Shown here one piece after another: positions 28,001 to 35,890 of a stretch of DNA of 64,000 nucleotides. The position numbers and the translations under genes were made by a program. Origin of the DNA: Allopusillimonas sp008369125 (GTDB taxonomy: Bacteria > Pseudomonadota > Gammaproteobacteria > Burkholderiales > Burkholderiaceae_B). Position 1 is the stretch's first letter; each line of letters opens with the position of its first letter. The DNA is taken from assembly GCF_008369125.1 (NCBI RefSeq), contig NZ_VOAY01000002.1, positions 372,001 to 436,000 of the forward strand, in the 5' to 3' direction. The notes below the pieces were generated by a model. The model saw nothing but the letters and a program-made list of their open reading frames with translations, did no database searches and was not told the origin of the DNA.

Positions 28001-28184
28001 ACGGCACGATCTTCCCTGCTGGAAGGACGAACGACAGGAACGCGCCAATATCCGCCTGGCGTACGAGGATAGCCGCAGCACACTCCTCATTCAGGTCCAT
28101 CGTCTGCCAGTGGTCGATAACGAGTAACACAGGTGTCAAAACCAACTCTTCGATCGACAAAGCCTTGTTCAGGTCGCTCTGCAT
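25080..28184 (-). CDS. TPR-CHAT caspase-like protease (clan CD), about 1034 aa
   Basis: The N-terminal 600 or so residues are helical with tetratricopeptide-like repeats, for example 'LLAVAHGNLGLVLSDISQFDDALEHFRLAL' split as NLGLVLSDISQFDDALEHF plus flanks. The C-terminal CHAT domain (about 690-1034) carries a catalytic His near 863 in 'SVHLAMHGRGDL' and a catalytic Cys near 908 in 'VVFSGCSTAVAGM', both at canonical places, so it should be active. Final strands 'ESVIASMWPVDD' and 'FVLIGAPLLQL' are typical of CHAT. An AGGAG site favours the ATG at 28184 over the GTG one codon earlier. It follows the caspase-hydrolase gene by 33 bases, so they form one operon. TPR-CHAT proteins act as sensor-activated proteases; the target here is unknown. 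Confidence 0.9.
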   Translation of the reverse strand: MQSDLNKALSIEELVLTPVLLVIDHWQTMDLNEECAAAILVRQADIGAFLSFVLPAGKIVPFIAALTDGDPRARVALSQVVEMLNQACPILRKVCGDCFRQGAWEDLSRKSAFAARVASVCDRPADLVRFCSQLAQARRAVRDNLGAVDAYRCVIQAASGLPNEKSLLAVAHGNLGLVLSDISQFDDALEHFRLALLYESDPKGIRMIQTNRAGCLARLGEYRAAGEILSKEIAQLEENGVTDIDLAIALDTNAQTLIALGQLQPALEMLERARSLFPSDDGHNRAVNAMAMANACQEAGDDVGAAKAFELAHKLAVGDVRKSIDVEFYRNGFEQATAVKTDARAAHQFKQGLHEKQHDNPSGAFACWQEAVNLARAGNDIGLALRISANAAALFFDFGQIDRALDVCRAVRQEASARGLALPELMVLGTMSAMAASGINIDDPLGALGPLARSIALRNVHSQIVAGFDLNPVERSGAVDAGQSANELAMFAATYSAIALAADYFRQAVEIARSIKGHPALVNRLAGLTPLLEKLGDAAGANQTAAEIESLLKSGALSLQGEIVAHRALAKRLEKISSAQAIAHLRSATAAAERMRAQIPPGPKRADFDRQFRDVPYMLAELLFREKLFPAAFEALQGAKGRRLIEAKALKAVNAGEYADALPSADEAHQLLLGTGNRSVLVDFVVSLRGDAITAYVVADGAIQPVCVTGDTSAFNQVERGNAAEREERVVELCMHNPLLRELAEAVAAVIPASRPILLVPDKVLYNLPLHAIPVHGKPWILRNPISYLPSVALLRFRRTVPQRRHALVAGDSRGDLLGAREECSLVGSVLGTTPLIGQACTCAAVEKRLREDRPDSVHLAMHGRGDLRHGDRSSLLFADGMGGEEWVGFDALTEFDWAARLVVFSGCSTAVAGMRYSSQLLSVANAALEAGAESVIASMWPVDDTSAKMFMTSFYKGLDHAAQSGLVDLRLILVQAIEDVRKQTQWEQPTRRRNGRHAGLPGIKVEENAVAPDVKAALAWAPFVLIGAPLLQL

Positions 28185-28217
28185 CACGGACTCCTCTTAG
28201 GGTGGGATGTCGTCAGC

Positions 28218-31200
28218 TTATTCGTCCTGCTGTATCAGCTTTGCCAGGCTGACAAGACCAGCCTCGGTGGTGAAATAGGTCAGGTGATCGCAGGCTACTT
28301 CGTCGAAGGTGGGAGAAGGTGTGTGGTTTGATGGAATAGCCCGGATCGCCTGGACGCTCGCCGCAATGTCATTCGGCTCGCCAAAGAAGGCGAGCAGTGT
28401 CGCCTGCTCATGCGCCATGCGGCTCGGGTCAAGCTTGCCCAACAAGCGCTGGAGTTTGCTCGAGTCTTGACCCGGATCGGTGACGAGTGGAATGAGCGAG
28501 GTGTTACCCGCGATCATGGAATACCGCGTGCCTGGATCACCATTATTTGCGAGTTCGTTTATGAATGCTGATCGGGGCGCCATTTGTGCGAGCGCCACCT
28601 GAACGTGATCGGCACGGCTCGCCGCCAGCGCACCAACTTTGGAGACAATCCGCGCGAGATAGCCAAGCGTGGTCGGCGGCCAGGGGGCCCTCGCCAGCCC
28701 GTTCAGACCGAAGCTCATGAGCATGGTGGCCCAGTCCGCCACTTTCGGCCATGGCGAGCCACCATTCGGCGTCCCTAGCATGACCAAATGCTGCACCACG
28801 CGGTAGCCTCCTTCCCGCTCGATGAACCAACGGGCAGCCAGCCCGCCCATAGAGTGCGCCACAATGCACAGCGTTTTGCCATGATCCGAACCCAGGCCGA
28901 CACCTTCGAGCCGCTGCTTCAGATCGCGTGCCGTGTGTTCTATCGAGGTGTTCAGGTTCTCGTAGTCGAACGCCAGGACGAGGTCGAAGTTACTACCAAG
29001 CGGCGGGACGTTCGCGGGCACTCCTTCGGAGTAGGCGCTGAACGCCATCCGCTCGGTGTCGCCTATGATGCCGTGAACGTAGAGAACGATCTTATTTGCG
29101 GTTGCCACGCTTGCGCGAATGCGTTGCTCATCCGGCTCGCGCAGGAGTTTGCCTTCTTCAACCCGCGTCATTGTAAGCAGTGGATAGGTGTACGTGGTGC
29201 CAAGCCGCTCTGACACCACCTTCTTAAAATAGATGCAGATCGCGCCGAGTAGCGACCTGGCGCTCGGGTCGGGCAGACGTTCTAGGTGAATCGTGACCTG
29301 CCCGTCGTGCGACTCTGACCACCCCAGAGGAAGAATGAACTCGCCTTCGAGGCTCACTGGGAGCACATGTTCGTTAGCCGCCAGTTGGGCGGCGACACGC
29401 AACTGGAGTGGCGCGTCGGGCGTGACAGCCTGTGCGTTCTCGTGGGTGAAACCTTCGATCTGTAACACGTCAAGTACACCACCTTGACCACGACTTGTCG
29501 ATAACGCAAACGGCTGAACCACGGTGGGGTCATCCACGAGCCACGGGGGTAGGGGACGGACCGGTCTTAGCGTGGGATCACGGCTGGTGGAAAGCGAACT
29601 CGCCAACCTGACAGTAGCCCGGAACGCAGCATGACCCAAAATTGAAACACCCGGCAGCAACTGAGCGAGTTCGCCGACCGGAGGAATCGCGACACCGTCG
29701 TGAGGACAGTGCACGACGAGCGTCACTGCTGTCGAGATCCAGTCGGCAATTACCCTGGCCTGTGCCTGCCCCGCATGGCGCGACTGGACCCGGCCCAGCA
29801 TGTTCTGCAGCGTGTTATCGAATGCTACACCCCTGCTCGCGGTTGGGGGCTGCACGTAGCGTACGTCCAGATCGTCCTGATAAAGCAACGCGGGATCGCA
29901 CTCCTCCGTGCTCGCGATCAATGCGAGAATGTCCTGCAATTCGGTCTTACCTTGATCGACGAGGTGGTCGGGGATCGTGAGCGGGATGTTCGGATCGAGG
30001 ACACCGTCGCTATTCGTGAAGGTTGCCCAGGCTTCGCGGCCAGGTTCAATCCAGCCCGACAGCAGGCCGGTGAAGATGCCGAAGGTGTCCGGCAAGTCGA
30101 GAAGCAGGCAGAAGAGTCGGCGCGCAGATCGATTGGTAACGCGCAGTCTGAACCGTGGCGCGATGCGCTCCCCGTCGCGCAGGTGGTAATTCAACCGGAT
30201 CGGTTGCTGGGCAAGATCAGCTGATACCAGGGTTGCGTTTCCGTTATCGTCGACAGTGAAAACCTCGAGTGCTACCGCATCGCGCGGTAGCGCGCTTGCC
30301 GGGTTATCGAGTGCCGCCACGCGCAGCCATCGAGCGATGTGCTCCAGTCGTTCGACCACGAGCCAGACACTCGCATCGTCGGTACCGCTCACCTCGCTCA
30401 CGAGATCACCCGTATCGTCAATACGAGCGATGGTATAGCCGTTCTGCGTCGCGGTAACACGCAGCTCTGGCGCCTTTTTGCTCTCTTCCACCGTAAATAT
30501 CGAGTGCCTCCCGGGCCCCCCCTCCGTGAGCGCCGTGCGCAGCCTCGCGGCCGCGATTGCCTCGCCGCAGATCTGGACACCTAACGGCGCAATCGGAAGG
30601 CTGATGATGACGGCCTTGTAGGTCAGTTCAGGATCGGGTTCCACACTATCGAGTGTGAGCACAACCCAACTCCTTCCAGGGTAGCGTTCTGACACCGTGG
30701 CCAGACCGATCGCACGAGTGACGTCAGCAAGTGCTTCGGACGACGTGGCAGACGGGAAGACCCTGAAGACGGTAGTCTCGTTTTCGGTTACTGGCGCTAT
30801 GCCGTGCACCGCACCGCCATCGATCAACCAGCCAGCCTTACGGTCGTACGAAACGGTGAAGTATGCCGCGTGTCGACCAATTGCTCCACCTAACCACGGT
30901 CGGTCGAGATCTTGGACGTTGGTGGCATGAATTACTGGCGATTGCCGGCTACTGCGAAGACGCACGAGCGCGCTCGTGCGCTTGAATACGTCGCGATAGG
31001 TAATCGCATCGCCTGACGACTGAACAGCCTGCATCAAAGCGCTTGAAAAGCAGCCTCGCACCTGCCCGTCAACCCATGTTTCCTTGGCTTCCTCATCGTC
31101 TAGGCAGGCAGAAAGAACGACATGACGACCGTTTGGTATCAACAGCCATTGCTTACTGGCACGCCCATCAAAGCCCTGCGCGCCCAGCTGCGAAACTTCA

Positions 31201-31751
31201 TGGGGCGTCACCAGGAAGGTCTTGGCATCGCGCAATCGCGTATCGGCGGGCGCGTGACGCACTCGCAGTTGCAACGCTTCGCTAACTGCCCGAGTTCCAG
31301 AGCCCGAGTGACAAGCATCGAGGACGACCAATACGTGCGGATTGTTCCTGGACACATGGGCAATGAGTTTGGCGAGTTCTTTGTCGGCCAGATCGTACTG
31401 GTCTGGCTGGCGACTGTCGTAGCACACCAGTGTCTCGTCCAGGCCATCTGGTTCAAGGTAACTGAATTCTGGCGGCGTGTACTCTTGAGAACCGTGACCA
31501 CTGTAGTAAAACACCGCCACGTCGTCAGGGCCGGCGCGGCTCAGGTGTTCGATGAAACCCGCAATAATGTTCGCGCGTGTCGCCTGTTGGTCTACGAGCT
31601 TCCTGACCTCGATCTGTGCCCCCTCGGTCGACGCTGACGCATGCAGGAACGACTCAAACGCTTCAATGTCGTTTACGCACCCAGCCAAAGGGGGCACGGG
31701 TGCGGGGTATTTATCAATGCCAACCACAAGCGCGTAGACGGTTCGTGCCAT
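28218..31751 (-). CDS. Caspase (peptidase C14)/alpha-beta hydrolase fusion protein, 1177 aa
   Basis: Domain order: a metacaspase-like caspase domain (1 to about 280) with catalytic His86 in 'FYYSGHGSQE' and Cys147 in 'VVLDACHSGSG'; a central 550-residue, strand-rich region of unknown role that includes a DUF4384-like stretch ('RFRLRVTNRSARRLFCLLLD', about 540-600); and a lipase-like alpha/beta hydrolase (about 870-1177) with oxyanion segment 'LYVHGIIGD', nucleophile Ser967 in 'VAHSMGGLAAR' and His1156 in 'CDHLTYF'. No signal peptide is seen, so it is probably cytoplasmic. A GAGGA site precedes the ATG. It is the first gene of an operon with the TPR-CHAT protease. A role in conflict or programmed cell death is inferred from the domain pair. 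Confidence 0.88.
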   Translation of the reverse strand: MARTVYALVVGIDKYPAPVPPLAGCVNDIEAFESFLHASASTEGAQIEVRKLVDQQATRANIIAGFIEHLSRAGPDDVAVFYYSGHGSQEYTPPEFSYLEPDGLDETLVCYDSRQPDQYDLADKELAKLIAHVSRNNPHVLVVLDACHSGSGTRAVSEALQLRVRHAPADTRLRDAKTFLVTPHEVSQLGAQGFDGRASKQWLLIPNGRHVVLSACLDDEEAKETWVDGQVRGCFSSALMQAVQSSGDAITYRDVFKRTSALVRLRSSRQSPVIHATNVQDLDRPWLGGAIGRHAAYFTVSYDRKAGWLIDGGAVHGIAPVTENETTVFRVFPSATSSEALADVTRAIGLATVSERYPGRSWVVLTLDSVEPDPELTYKAVIISLPIAPLGVQICGEAIAAARLRTALTEGGPGRHSIFTVEESKKAPELRVTATQNGYTIARIDDTGDLVSEVSGTDDASVWLVVERLEHIARWLRVAALDNPASALPRDAVALEVFTVDDNGNATLVSADLAQQPIRLNYHLRDGERIAPRFRLRVTNRSARRLFCLLLDLPDTFGIFTGLLSGWIEPGREAWATFTNSDGVLDPNIPLTIPDHLVDQGKTELQDILALIASTEECDPALLYQDDLDVRYVQPPTASRGVAFDNTLQNMLGRVQSRHAGQAQARVIADWISTAVTLVVHCPHDGVAIPPVGELAQLLPGVSILGHAAFRATVRLASSLSTSRDPTLRPVRPLPPWLVDDPTVVQPFALSTSRGQGGVLDVLQIEGFTHENAQAVTPDAPLQLRVAAQLAANEHVLPVSLEGEFILPLGWSESHDGQVTIHLERLPDPSARSLLGAICIYFKKVVSERLGTTYTYPLLTMTRVEEGKLLREPDEQRIRASVATANKIVLYVHGIIGDTERMAFSAYSEGVPANVPPLGSNFDLVLAFDYENLNTSIEHTARDLKQRLEGVGLGSDHGKTLCIVAHSMGGLAARWFIEREGGYRVVQHLVMLGTPNGGSPWPKVADWATMLMSFGLNGLARAPWPPTTLGYLARIVSKVGALAASRADHVQVALAQMAPRSAFINELANNGDPGTRYSMIAGNTSLIPLVTDPGQDSSKLQRLLGKLDPSRMAHEQATLLAFFGEPNDIAASVQAIRAIPSNHTPSPTFDEVACDHLTYFTTEAGLVSLAKLIQQDE

Positions 31752-31764
31752 GCCCGTGTCCTCT

Positions 31765-31832
31765 GCGTTAGGAAACTCAAACGATCAGACCCAAGTTAGG
31801 TGTCTTTCCCCAAGATGTCAACAACCTAACGC
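31765..31832. promoter_or_regulatory. Repeated GTTAGG motifs upstream of the caspase-hydrolase operon
   Basis: GCGTTAGG (31765-31772), GTTAGGT (31795-31801) and the inverted copy ACCTAACGC (31824-31832) lie within 68 bases upstream of the operon's start codon. The outer pair GCGTTAGG/CCTAACGC is a perfect 8-base inverted repeat. This is a candidate operator; no regulator is encoded next to it. Confidence 0.35.
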
Positions 31833-31880
31833 TACCGTCCTCTTGAACATAAAACGACGCATGCATCACGGATCCGGGCC

Positions 31881-32900
31881 CTACTCCGTAATATGTGCAA
31901 GCCTGACGAGCTGCTTGCCGAAACCTTTCCCTTCGAACAAATCAATAAATGCTTGCGGCGCGTTTTCCAGGCCTTCAATAATGTTTTCGCGATGCTGCAG
32001 TCTGCCGTCCCTGATTAATTGACCCAATCGGGCGACGGCCTCATCGTTGCGATCTTCGTAGTCATACACCACAAAGCCCTGCATCAGCGCGCTTTTCTGG
32101 ATCAACCGTTCTGGCGCAAACTTGCCGCTTTCTGACGGGTGGTTGTATTGCGAAGTTTGCCCGCAGATGACAATGCGTGCGTGGTGGTTGATCAGCGACA
32201 GCGCGGCCTGAGTGATATCACCGCCAACATTATCGAAATACACGTCGATGCCGTCTGGGCAAGCCTGGTCTAGCGCTGTGCGCAAGTCATCGGTGGCGTG
32301 GTAGTTGACGACCGCGTCTAGCCCGAGCTCATCGCGCAGGTAAGCCACCTTCTCTGCACCGCCAGCGATGCCCACTACCCGACAGCTTTCGAGCTTTGCC
32401 AGTTGCACAGCCGTCATGCCGACAGCACCCGAGGCACCAGAAACAACCACGGTTTCGCCGGCGCGAGGCTTGCCGATTTCTTTAAGCCCGAAGTAGGCGC
32501 AGAAGCCCGGAACACCCACCACACCCAGATACGTGGACAGCGGCGCGACGTTAGGATCCACCCTCTTGGCCTTGCGACCGTCGGAAACAGAGTAAAGCTG
32601 CCAGGGCAGTCGCTCATAGACGAAATCGCCCGCGGCGAAATCCGCATGGTGCGACACAACAACGCGGCCGACAGAACGGCCGGTGAGTGGCTGCCCCACT
32701 TTAAAGCCGGCTGAATACGACTTGGGCTCTTCCATCATGCCGCGCATGCCAGGGTCAACCGACAAGTACAGCGTTTGTATAAGCATCTCGCCATCAGCCG
32801 GTTTAGGGATCACGGCTTCTACCAGTAGAAAGTCTTCGCGCTGGGGCTTGCCTTGTGGTCGCCTGGCGAGTGTGACCATTTGGTTGCGGTTAGGTGTCAT
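31881..32900 (-). CDS. NADP-dependent MDR-family oxidoreductase (CurA/leukotriene-B4 dehydrogenase-like)
   Basis: 339 residues: an N-terminal GroES-like region, including 'YLSVDPGMRGMM', and a Rossmann domain with 'VVVSGASGAVGMTAVQLAKL'. It has no zinc-binding cysteines, as in the CurA/PTGR subfamily that reduces C=C bonds of enones with NADPH. A GGGAG site lies upstream of the ATG. It is co-oriented with the IclR gene but 89 bases from it, so it may be separately transcribed. Confidence 0.9.
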   Translation of the reverse strand: MTPNRNQMVTLARRPQGKPQREDFLLVEAVIPKPADGEMLIQTLYLSVDPGMRGMMEEPKSYSAGFKVGQPLTGRSVGRVVVSHHADFAAGDFVYERLPWQLYSVSDGRKAKRVDPNVAPLSTYLGVVGVPGFCAYFGLKEIGKPRAGETVVVSGASGAVGMTAVQLAKLESCRVVGIAGGAEKVAYLRDELGLDAVVNYHATDDLRTALDQACPDGIDVYFDNVGGDITQAALSLINHHARIVICGQTSQYNHPSESGKFAPERLIQKSALMQGFVVYDYEDRNDEAVARLGQLIRDGRLQHRENIIEGLENAPQAFIDLFEGKGFGKQLVRLAHITE

Positions 32901-32989
32901 TTGGCAGGTACTCCCGCTGATTTAGTGTTCATCATTCTGATAAACCAGTGTACTGCTGTGAAGAATTTGGTAGCCCGAAATACGTGGCG

Positions 32990-33814
32990 CTATGCCTCCG
33001 AGGTATCGTCAGCGCCCAACTGGTGTGACAGTCGCCTGCATATGTCCATTTGCACCAGTTTTACTTGCTCAATGGATGGGCATGGCCCACCATCTATGCG
33101 GGCGACATAAGGTACGTTGATTGCAGCAACGACCTGCTGCCCCAGGCCCCGAACCGGAAACGCCACGTTGGTAACCCCCTGGATCTGTATGCTGGGCATG
33201 ACAGAATGGCCAACGCGTCGTACGTCGGCCAGCAGCGAAAACAGGTGCCCGGGATCCATTTCAAGCTCACCTTCAATCTTGATATGGTCGTTAAGCATGC
33301 GCGATCGCCCGATCTCATCCTGATACGAAAGCAGCACATGCCCGGACGACGTGTCTGTCAGGCCCATAAGCGAACCCAGCTTCAATCCGAAGGACCATCG
33401 TTCAGGGCTGTCTACTTGCGCCACCACGACCATTCGACCCTGCTCATATACGGCCAGATGACAAGATTGTCGCGTACGTTCGGACAGCTCGTTGAGCAAG
33501 GGCAACGCCGCCTGTGTAATGCGTTTAATGGGCGGTTGCTGGTGTGCGAGGCGAAGCATTTTGAGCGTCAGCGTATAGCGGTCATTGTCGTCGGCTTGGA
33601 TATAGCCACGCCGCTGCATGACAACCACCATGCGAAATATCTGGCTGACGTTGCGATCCATTGCCTTAGCCAGTTGATTTAGGGTGTAGCCCTCTGACGA
33701 ACCACTGAGCGCTTCGAGTATATCTAGCCCTTTTTCCAGGGCGGGCGCGTTGTAACGCGTCGCTGTATCACCCTGCGGCGTTGAGGGCGGCAGGCGGTCT
33801 GAATTTGGGTTCAT
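32990..33814 (-). CDS. IclR-family transcriptional regulator
   Basis: 274 residues: a winged HTH in 'LEKGLDILEALSGSSEGYTLNQLAKAMD' (split here as LEKGLDILEAL and YTLNQLAKAMD), then an IclR effector domain with 'LLNELSERTRQSCHLAVYEQGRMVVVAQVDS' visible as its core. It is divergent from the SDR-FAH-ABC catabolic cluster, with AT-rich palindromes in the shared gap, so it probably represses that cluster until its substrate appears. Confidence 0.9.
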   Translation of the reverse strand: MNPNSDRLPPSTPQGDTATRYNAPALEKGLDILEALSGSSEGYTLNQLAKAMDRNVSQIFRMVVVMQRRGYIQADDNDRYTLTLKMLRLAHQQPPIKRITQAALPLLNELSERTRQSCHLAVYEQGRMVVVAQVDSPERWSFGLKLGSLMGLTDTSSGHVLLSYQDEIGRSRMLNDHIKIEGELEMDPGHLFSLLADVRRVGHSVMPSIQIQGVTNVAFPVRGLGQQVVAAINVPYVARIDGGPCPSIEQVKLVQMDICRRLSHQLGADDTSEA

Positions 33815-34163
33815 TGAATGTTTTCTGTGAAAAAAGGCGAGGACATTAAGCGCTCTTGCCTGTTTAACCTCTAACGTAAAATAACTATTTTACAGATGAA
33901 ATTAAATAAAATGATTTTATTAGGGTATTCACTAGAGATACGGGTAATCACTTACCAAATATTCATAAATAGCCCTATTTCTATTGGGTTTTTGTCGATA
34001 TCATTCTTTCATACTAAATAAGAAATTCTATTTTATATACAAAACATAATTTGAATATATACCCAGAAAAAGTAGCAGTAGTAGCCATGCATGCCCGATC
34101 GGTCAGCGAGCAGGCTTTTTTGTGGAATGAGTCTGACCGATTGTCGATAAATCAAGGAGCATC
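33815..34163. other. AT-rich divergent regulatory region between iclR-type gene and SDR operon
   Basis: About 350 bases, very AT-rich between 33870 and 34070, without a gene. It contains two palindromes (see 33876-33921) and presumably both divergent promoters. The AT richness contrasts with the roughly 55% GC look of flanking genes. Confidence 0.7.
33876..33921. promoter_or_regulatory. Two AT-rich palindromes, candidate IclR operators
   Basis: GTAAAATA-AC-TATTTTAC (33876-33893) has perfect 8-base arms, and AATAAAAT-G-ATTTTATT (33905-33921) also has perfect 8-base arms. They are 62 and 91 bases upstream of the IclR start codon. IclR-family operators are commonly AT-rich palindromes of this size. 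Confidence 0.5.
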
Positions 34164-34910
34164 ATGACGGGACGTCTGGTAAACAAAGTCGCATTGGTGA
34201 CGGCGGCAGGAAACGGAATCGGCAGAGCAACAGCGCTGCGCTTCCAACAGGAAGGTGCACGAGTCATCGCTACCGATATCAATGAATCTGCCTTGCAAGG
34301 GCTACAGGGGTGCGAGACATTACGCCTGGATGTCACCGATACCAAGGCAATCAATGCGCTGGTTCAAAGCCTAGGTCGCATCGATGTGCTGTTCAACTGC
34401 GCGGGCTTCGTCGACAGTGGCTCCATATTGGAGTGCAGCCGCGAGGCGTGGGACTTTTCGTTCGAACTGAACGTATCGTCCATGTACGAAATGTGCCGCG
34501 CAGTATTGCCAGGCATGTTGGATAGACAGCACGGATCAATCGTCAACATGTCGTCCGTCGCATCCAGCCTGAAGGGGGTATCGAACCGCTTTGTATACGC
34601 GACCACCAAGGCGGCCGTCATTGGGCTGACGAAAGCCATTGCGGCCGATTTCGTCAACGCAGGAATTCGTTGTAATGCGATTTGCCCGGGCACCATCGAA
34701 TCCCCGTCACTGGTTGGCCGTATTGAAGCCCAGGCAAAAGAACAAAACCTTTCCGTGGCCCAGGTGCGTGACGCGTTTATCGCTCGCCAGCCCATGGGGC
34801 GCATTGGCTCGCCAGCTGAAATCGCTGCACTGGCGGCATACCTGGCTTCTGACGAGGCCGCATTCACCACGGGCACAGCCCAGATCATCGATGGTGGCTG
34901 GTCAAACTAA
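34164..34910 (+). CDS. SDR-family oxidoreductase (sugar-acid/hydroxyacid dehydrogenase-like)
   Basis: 248 residues: 'VTAAGNGIGRATAL' cofactor loop, Asp after beta-2 in 'VIATDINE' (NAD preference), 'NCAG', and catalytic Ser ('NMSSVAS') with Tyr-x3-Lys ('YATTKAA'). It resembles 2-keto-3-deoxy-L-fuconate dehydrogenase/DHRS6-like SDRs. An AAGGAG site precedes the ATG. With the FAH hydrolase 30 bases downstream it recalls the non-phosphorylative L-fuconate route, where a dehydrogenase makes a 2,4-diketo acid that an FAH protein cleaves. That pathway call is inference. Confidence 0.85.
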   Translation: MTGRLVNKVALVTAAGNGIGRATALRFQQEGARVIATDINESALQGLQGCETLRLDVTDTKAINALVQSLGRIDVLFNCAGFVDSGSILECSREAWDFSFELNVSSMYEMCRAVLPGMLDRQHGSIVNMSSVASSLKGVSNRFVYATTKAAVIGLTKAIAADFVNAGIRCNAICPGTIESPSLVGRIEAQAKEQNLSVAQVRDAFIARQPMGRIGSPAEIAALAAYLASDEAAFTTGTAQIIDGGWSN

Positions 34911-34940
34911 CGTCATTTTTAATTTCAGCAGGAGAAAAAC

Positions 34941-35798
34941 ATGAAACTTCTTCGTTTTGGCCCAGTGGGTCAAGAAAAACCGGCAATGCTCGATAGCAAC
35001 GGAATCTGCAGAGACCTGTCATCAGTGATCGACGACATCACTGCCGAGACCCTCTCACCCGCTGGTCTGGCTGCCTTGCGTGCCATAGACCCGAACACAC
35101 TGCCAAAGGTCGCAGACACGGGGCGTATTGGTGTGCCACTGCGCACCCCAGGCAAATTCTTGTGCGTTGGGCTGAACTATAGCGATCATGCTGCCGAGAC
35201 GGGAGCCGACGTGCCAGAGGAACCCATTCTCTTCAACAAATGGTCTCGACCCTCAGGGGCTAATGATCCCATTGTGCTGCCACGCACGTCCACTAAAACA
35301 GACTGGGAAGTCGAGCTTGGTGTCATCATCGGCACCAAGGCACGCTATGTATCGATGGACGACGCCTTGTCATACGTGGCTGGTTATTGCGTGATCAACG
35401 ATGTGTCCGAGCGTGAGTATCAACTTGAGCGTGGCGGCACCTGGGACAAGGGCAAGGGGTGCGATACGTTCGGCCCAATCGGCCCCTGGCTCGTAACGGC
35501 TGATGAAGTGGGCGACCCGCAAAACCTCGATATGTGGTTAGACGTCAACGGAAAGCGCTACCAGAACGGCAACACGCGAACAATGATTTTCAACATTGCA
35601 TCGTTGGTTCACTACATCAGTCAGTTCACTACGCTGTACCCGGGTGACCTGATTTCTACGGGCACACCACCCGGAGTAGGCCTGGGCCAAAAGCCGCCCG
35701 TCTATTTGAGAGATGGCGATACGGTCACGTTGGGTATACAGGGCCTGGGTGAACAAAGCCAGCGTGTATCCGCTTGGGATGCTGCGTTACTTGACTGA
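34941..35798 (+). CDS. Fumarylacetoacetate hydrolase (FAH) family protein
   Basis: 285 residues: an N-terminal cap, then the FAH core with 'FLCVGLNYSDHAAETG', metal ligands in 'DWEVELGVIIG' and 'VINDVSEREYQ', and 'STGTPPGVGLG'. Members cleave C-C bonds of diketo acids or hydrate/decarboxylate related acids. Family neighbours include 2,4-diketo-3-deoxy-L-fuconate hydrolase and ureidoglycolate-lyase-like proteins. GGAG precedes the ATG. It is the second gene of the catabolic operon. Confidence 0.88.
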   Translation: MKLLRFGPVGQEKPAMLDSNGICRDLSSVIDDITAETLSPAGLAALRAIDPNTLPKVADTGRIGVPLRTPGKFLCVGLNYSDHAAETGADVPEEPILFNKWSRPSGANDPIVLPRTSTKTDWEVELGVIIGTKARYVSMDDALSYVAGYCVINDVSEREYQLERGGTWDKGKGCDTFGPIGPWLVTADEVGDPQNLDMWLDVNGKRYQNGNTRTMIFNIASLVHYISQFTTLYPGDLISTGTPPGVGLGQKPPVYLRDGDTVTLGIQGLGEQSQRVSAWDAALLD

Positions 35799-35890
35799 CT
35801 GCCTTACCAACGCACTTCGGGACGGGATGAGCACCTCCCGCCCGAATGAGTTGGTAGCGCACGATGACGCTGATTGGGTCGGATAGCCGC

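Noticed and set aside
25080..28184. TPR-CHAT protein as the CRISPR-associated protease Csx29 (craspase)
   Set aside because: No gRAMP/Cas7-11 gene, cas1/cas2 or repeat array is present anywhere in the window, and the neighbour is a caspase-hydrolase fusion.
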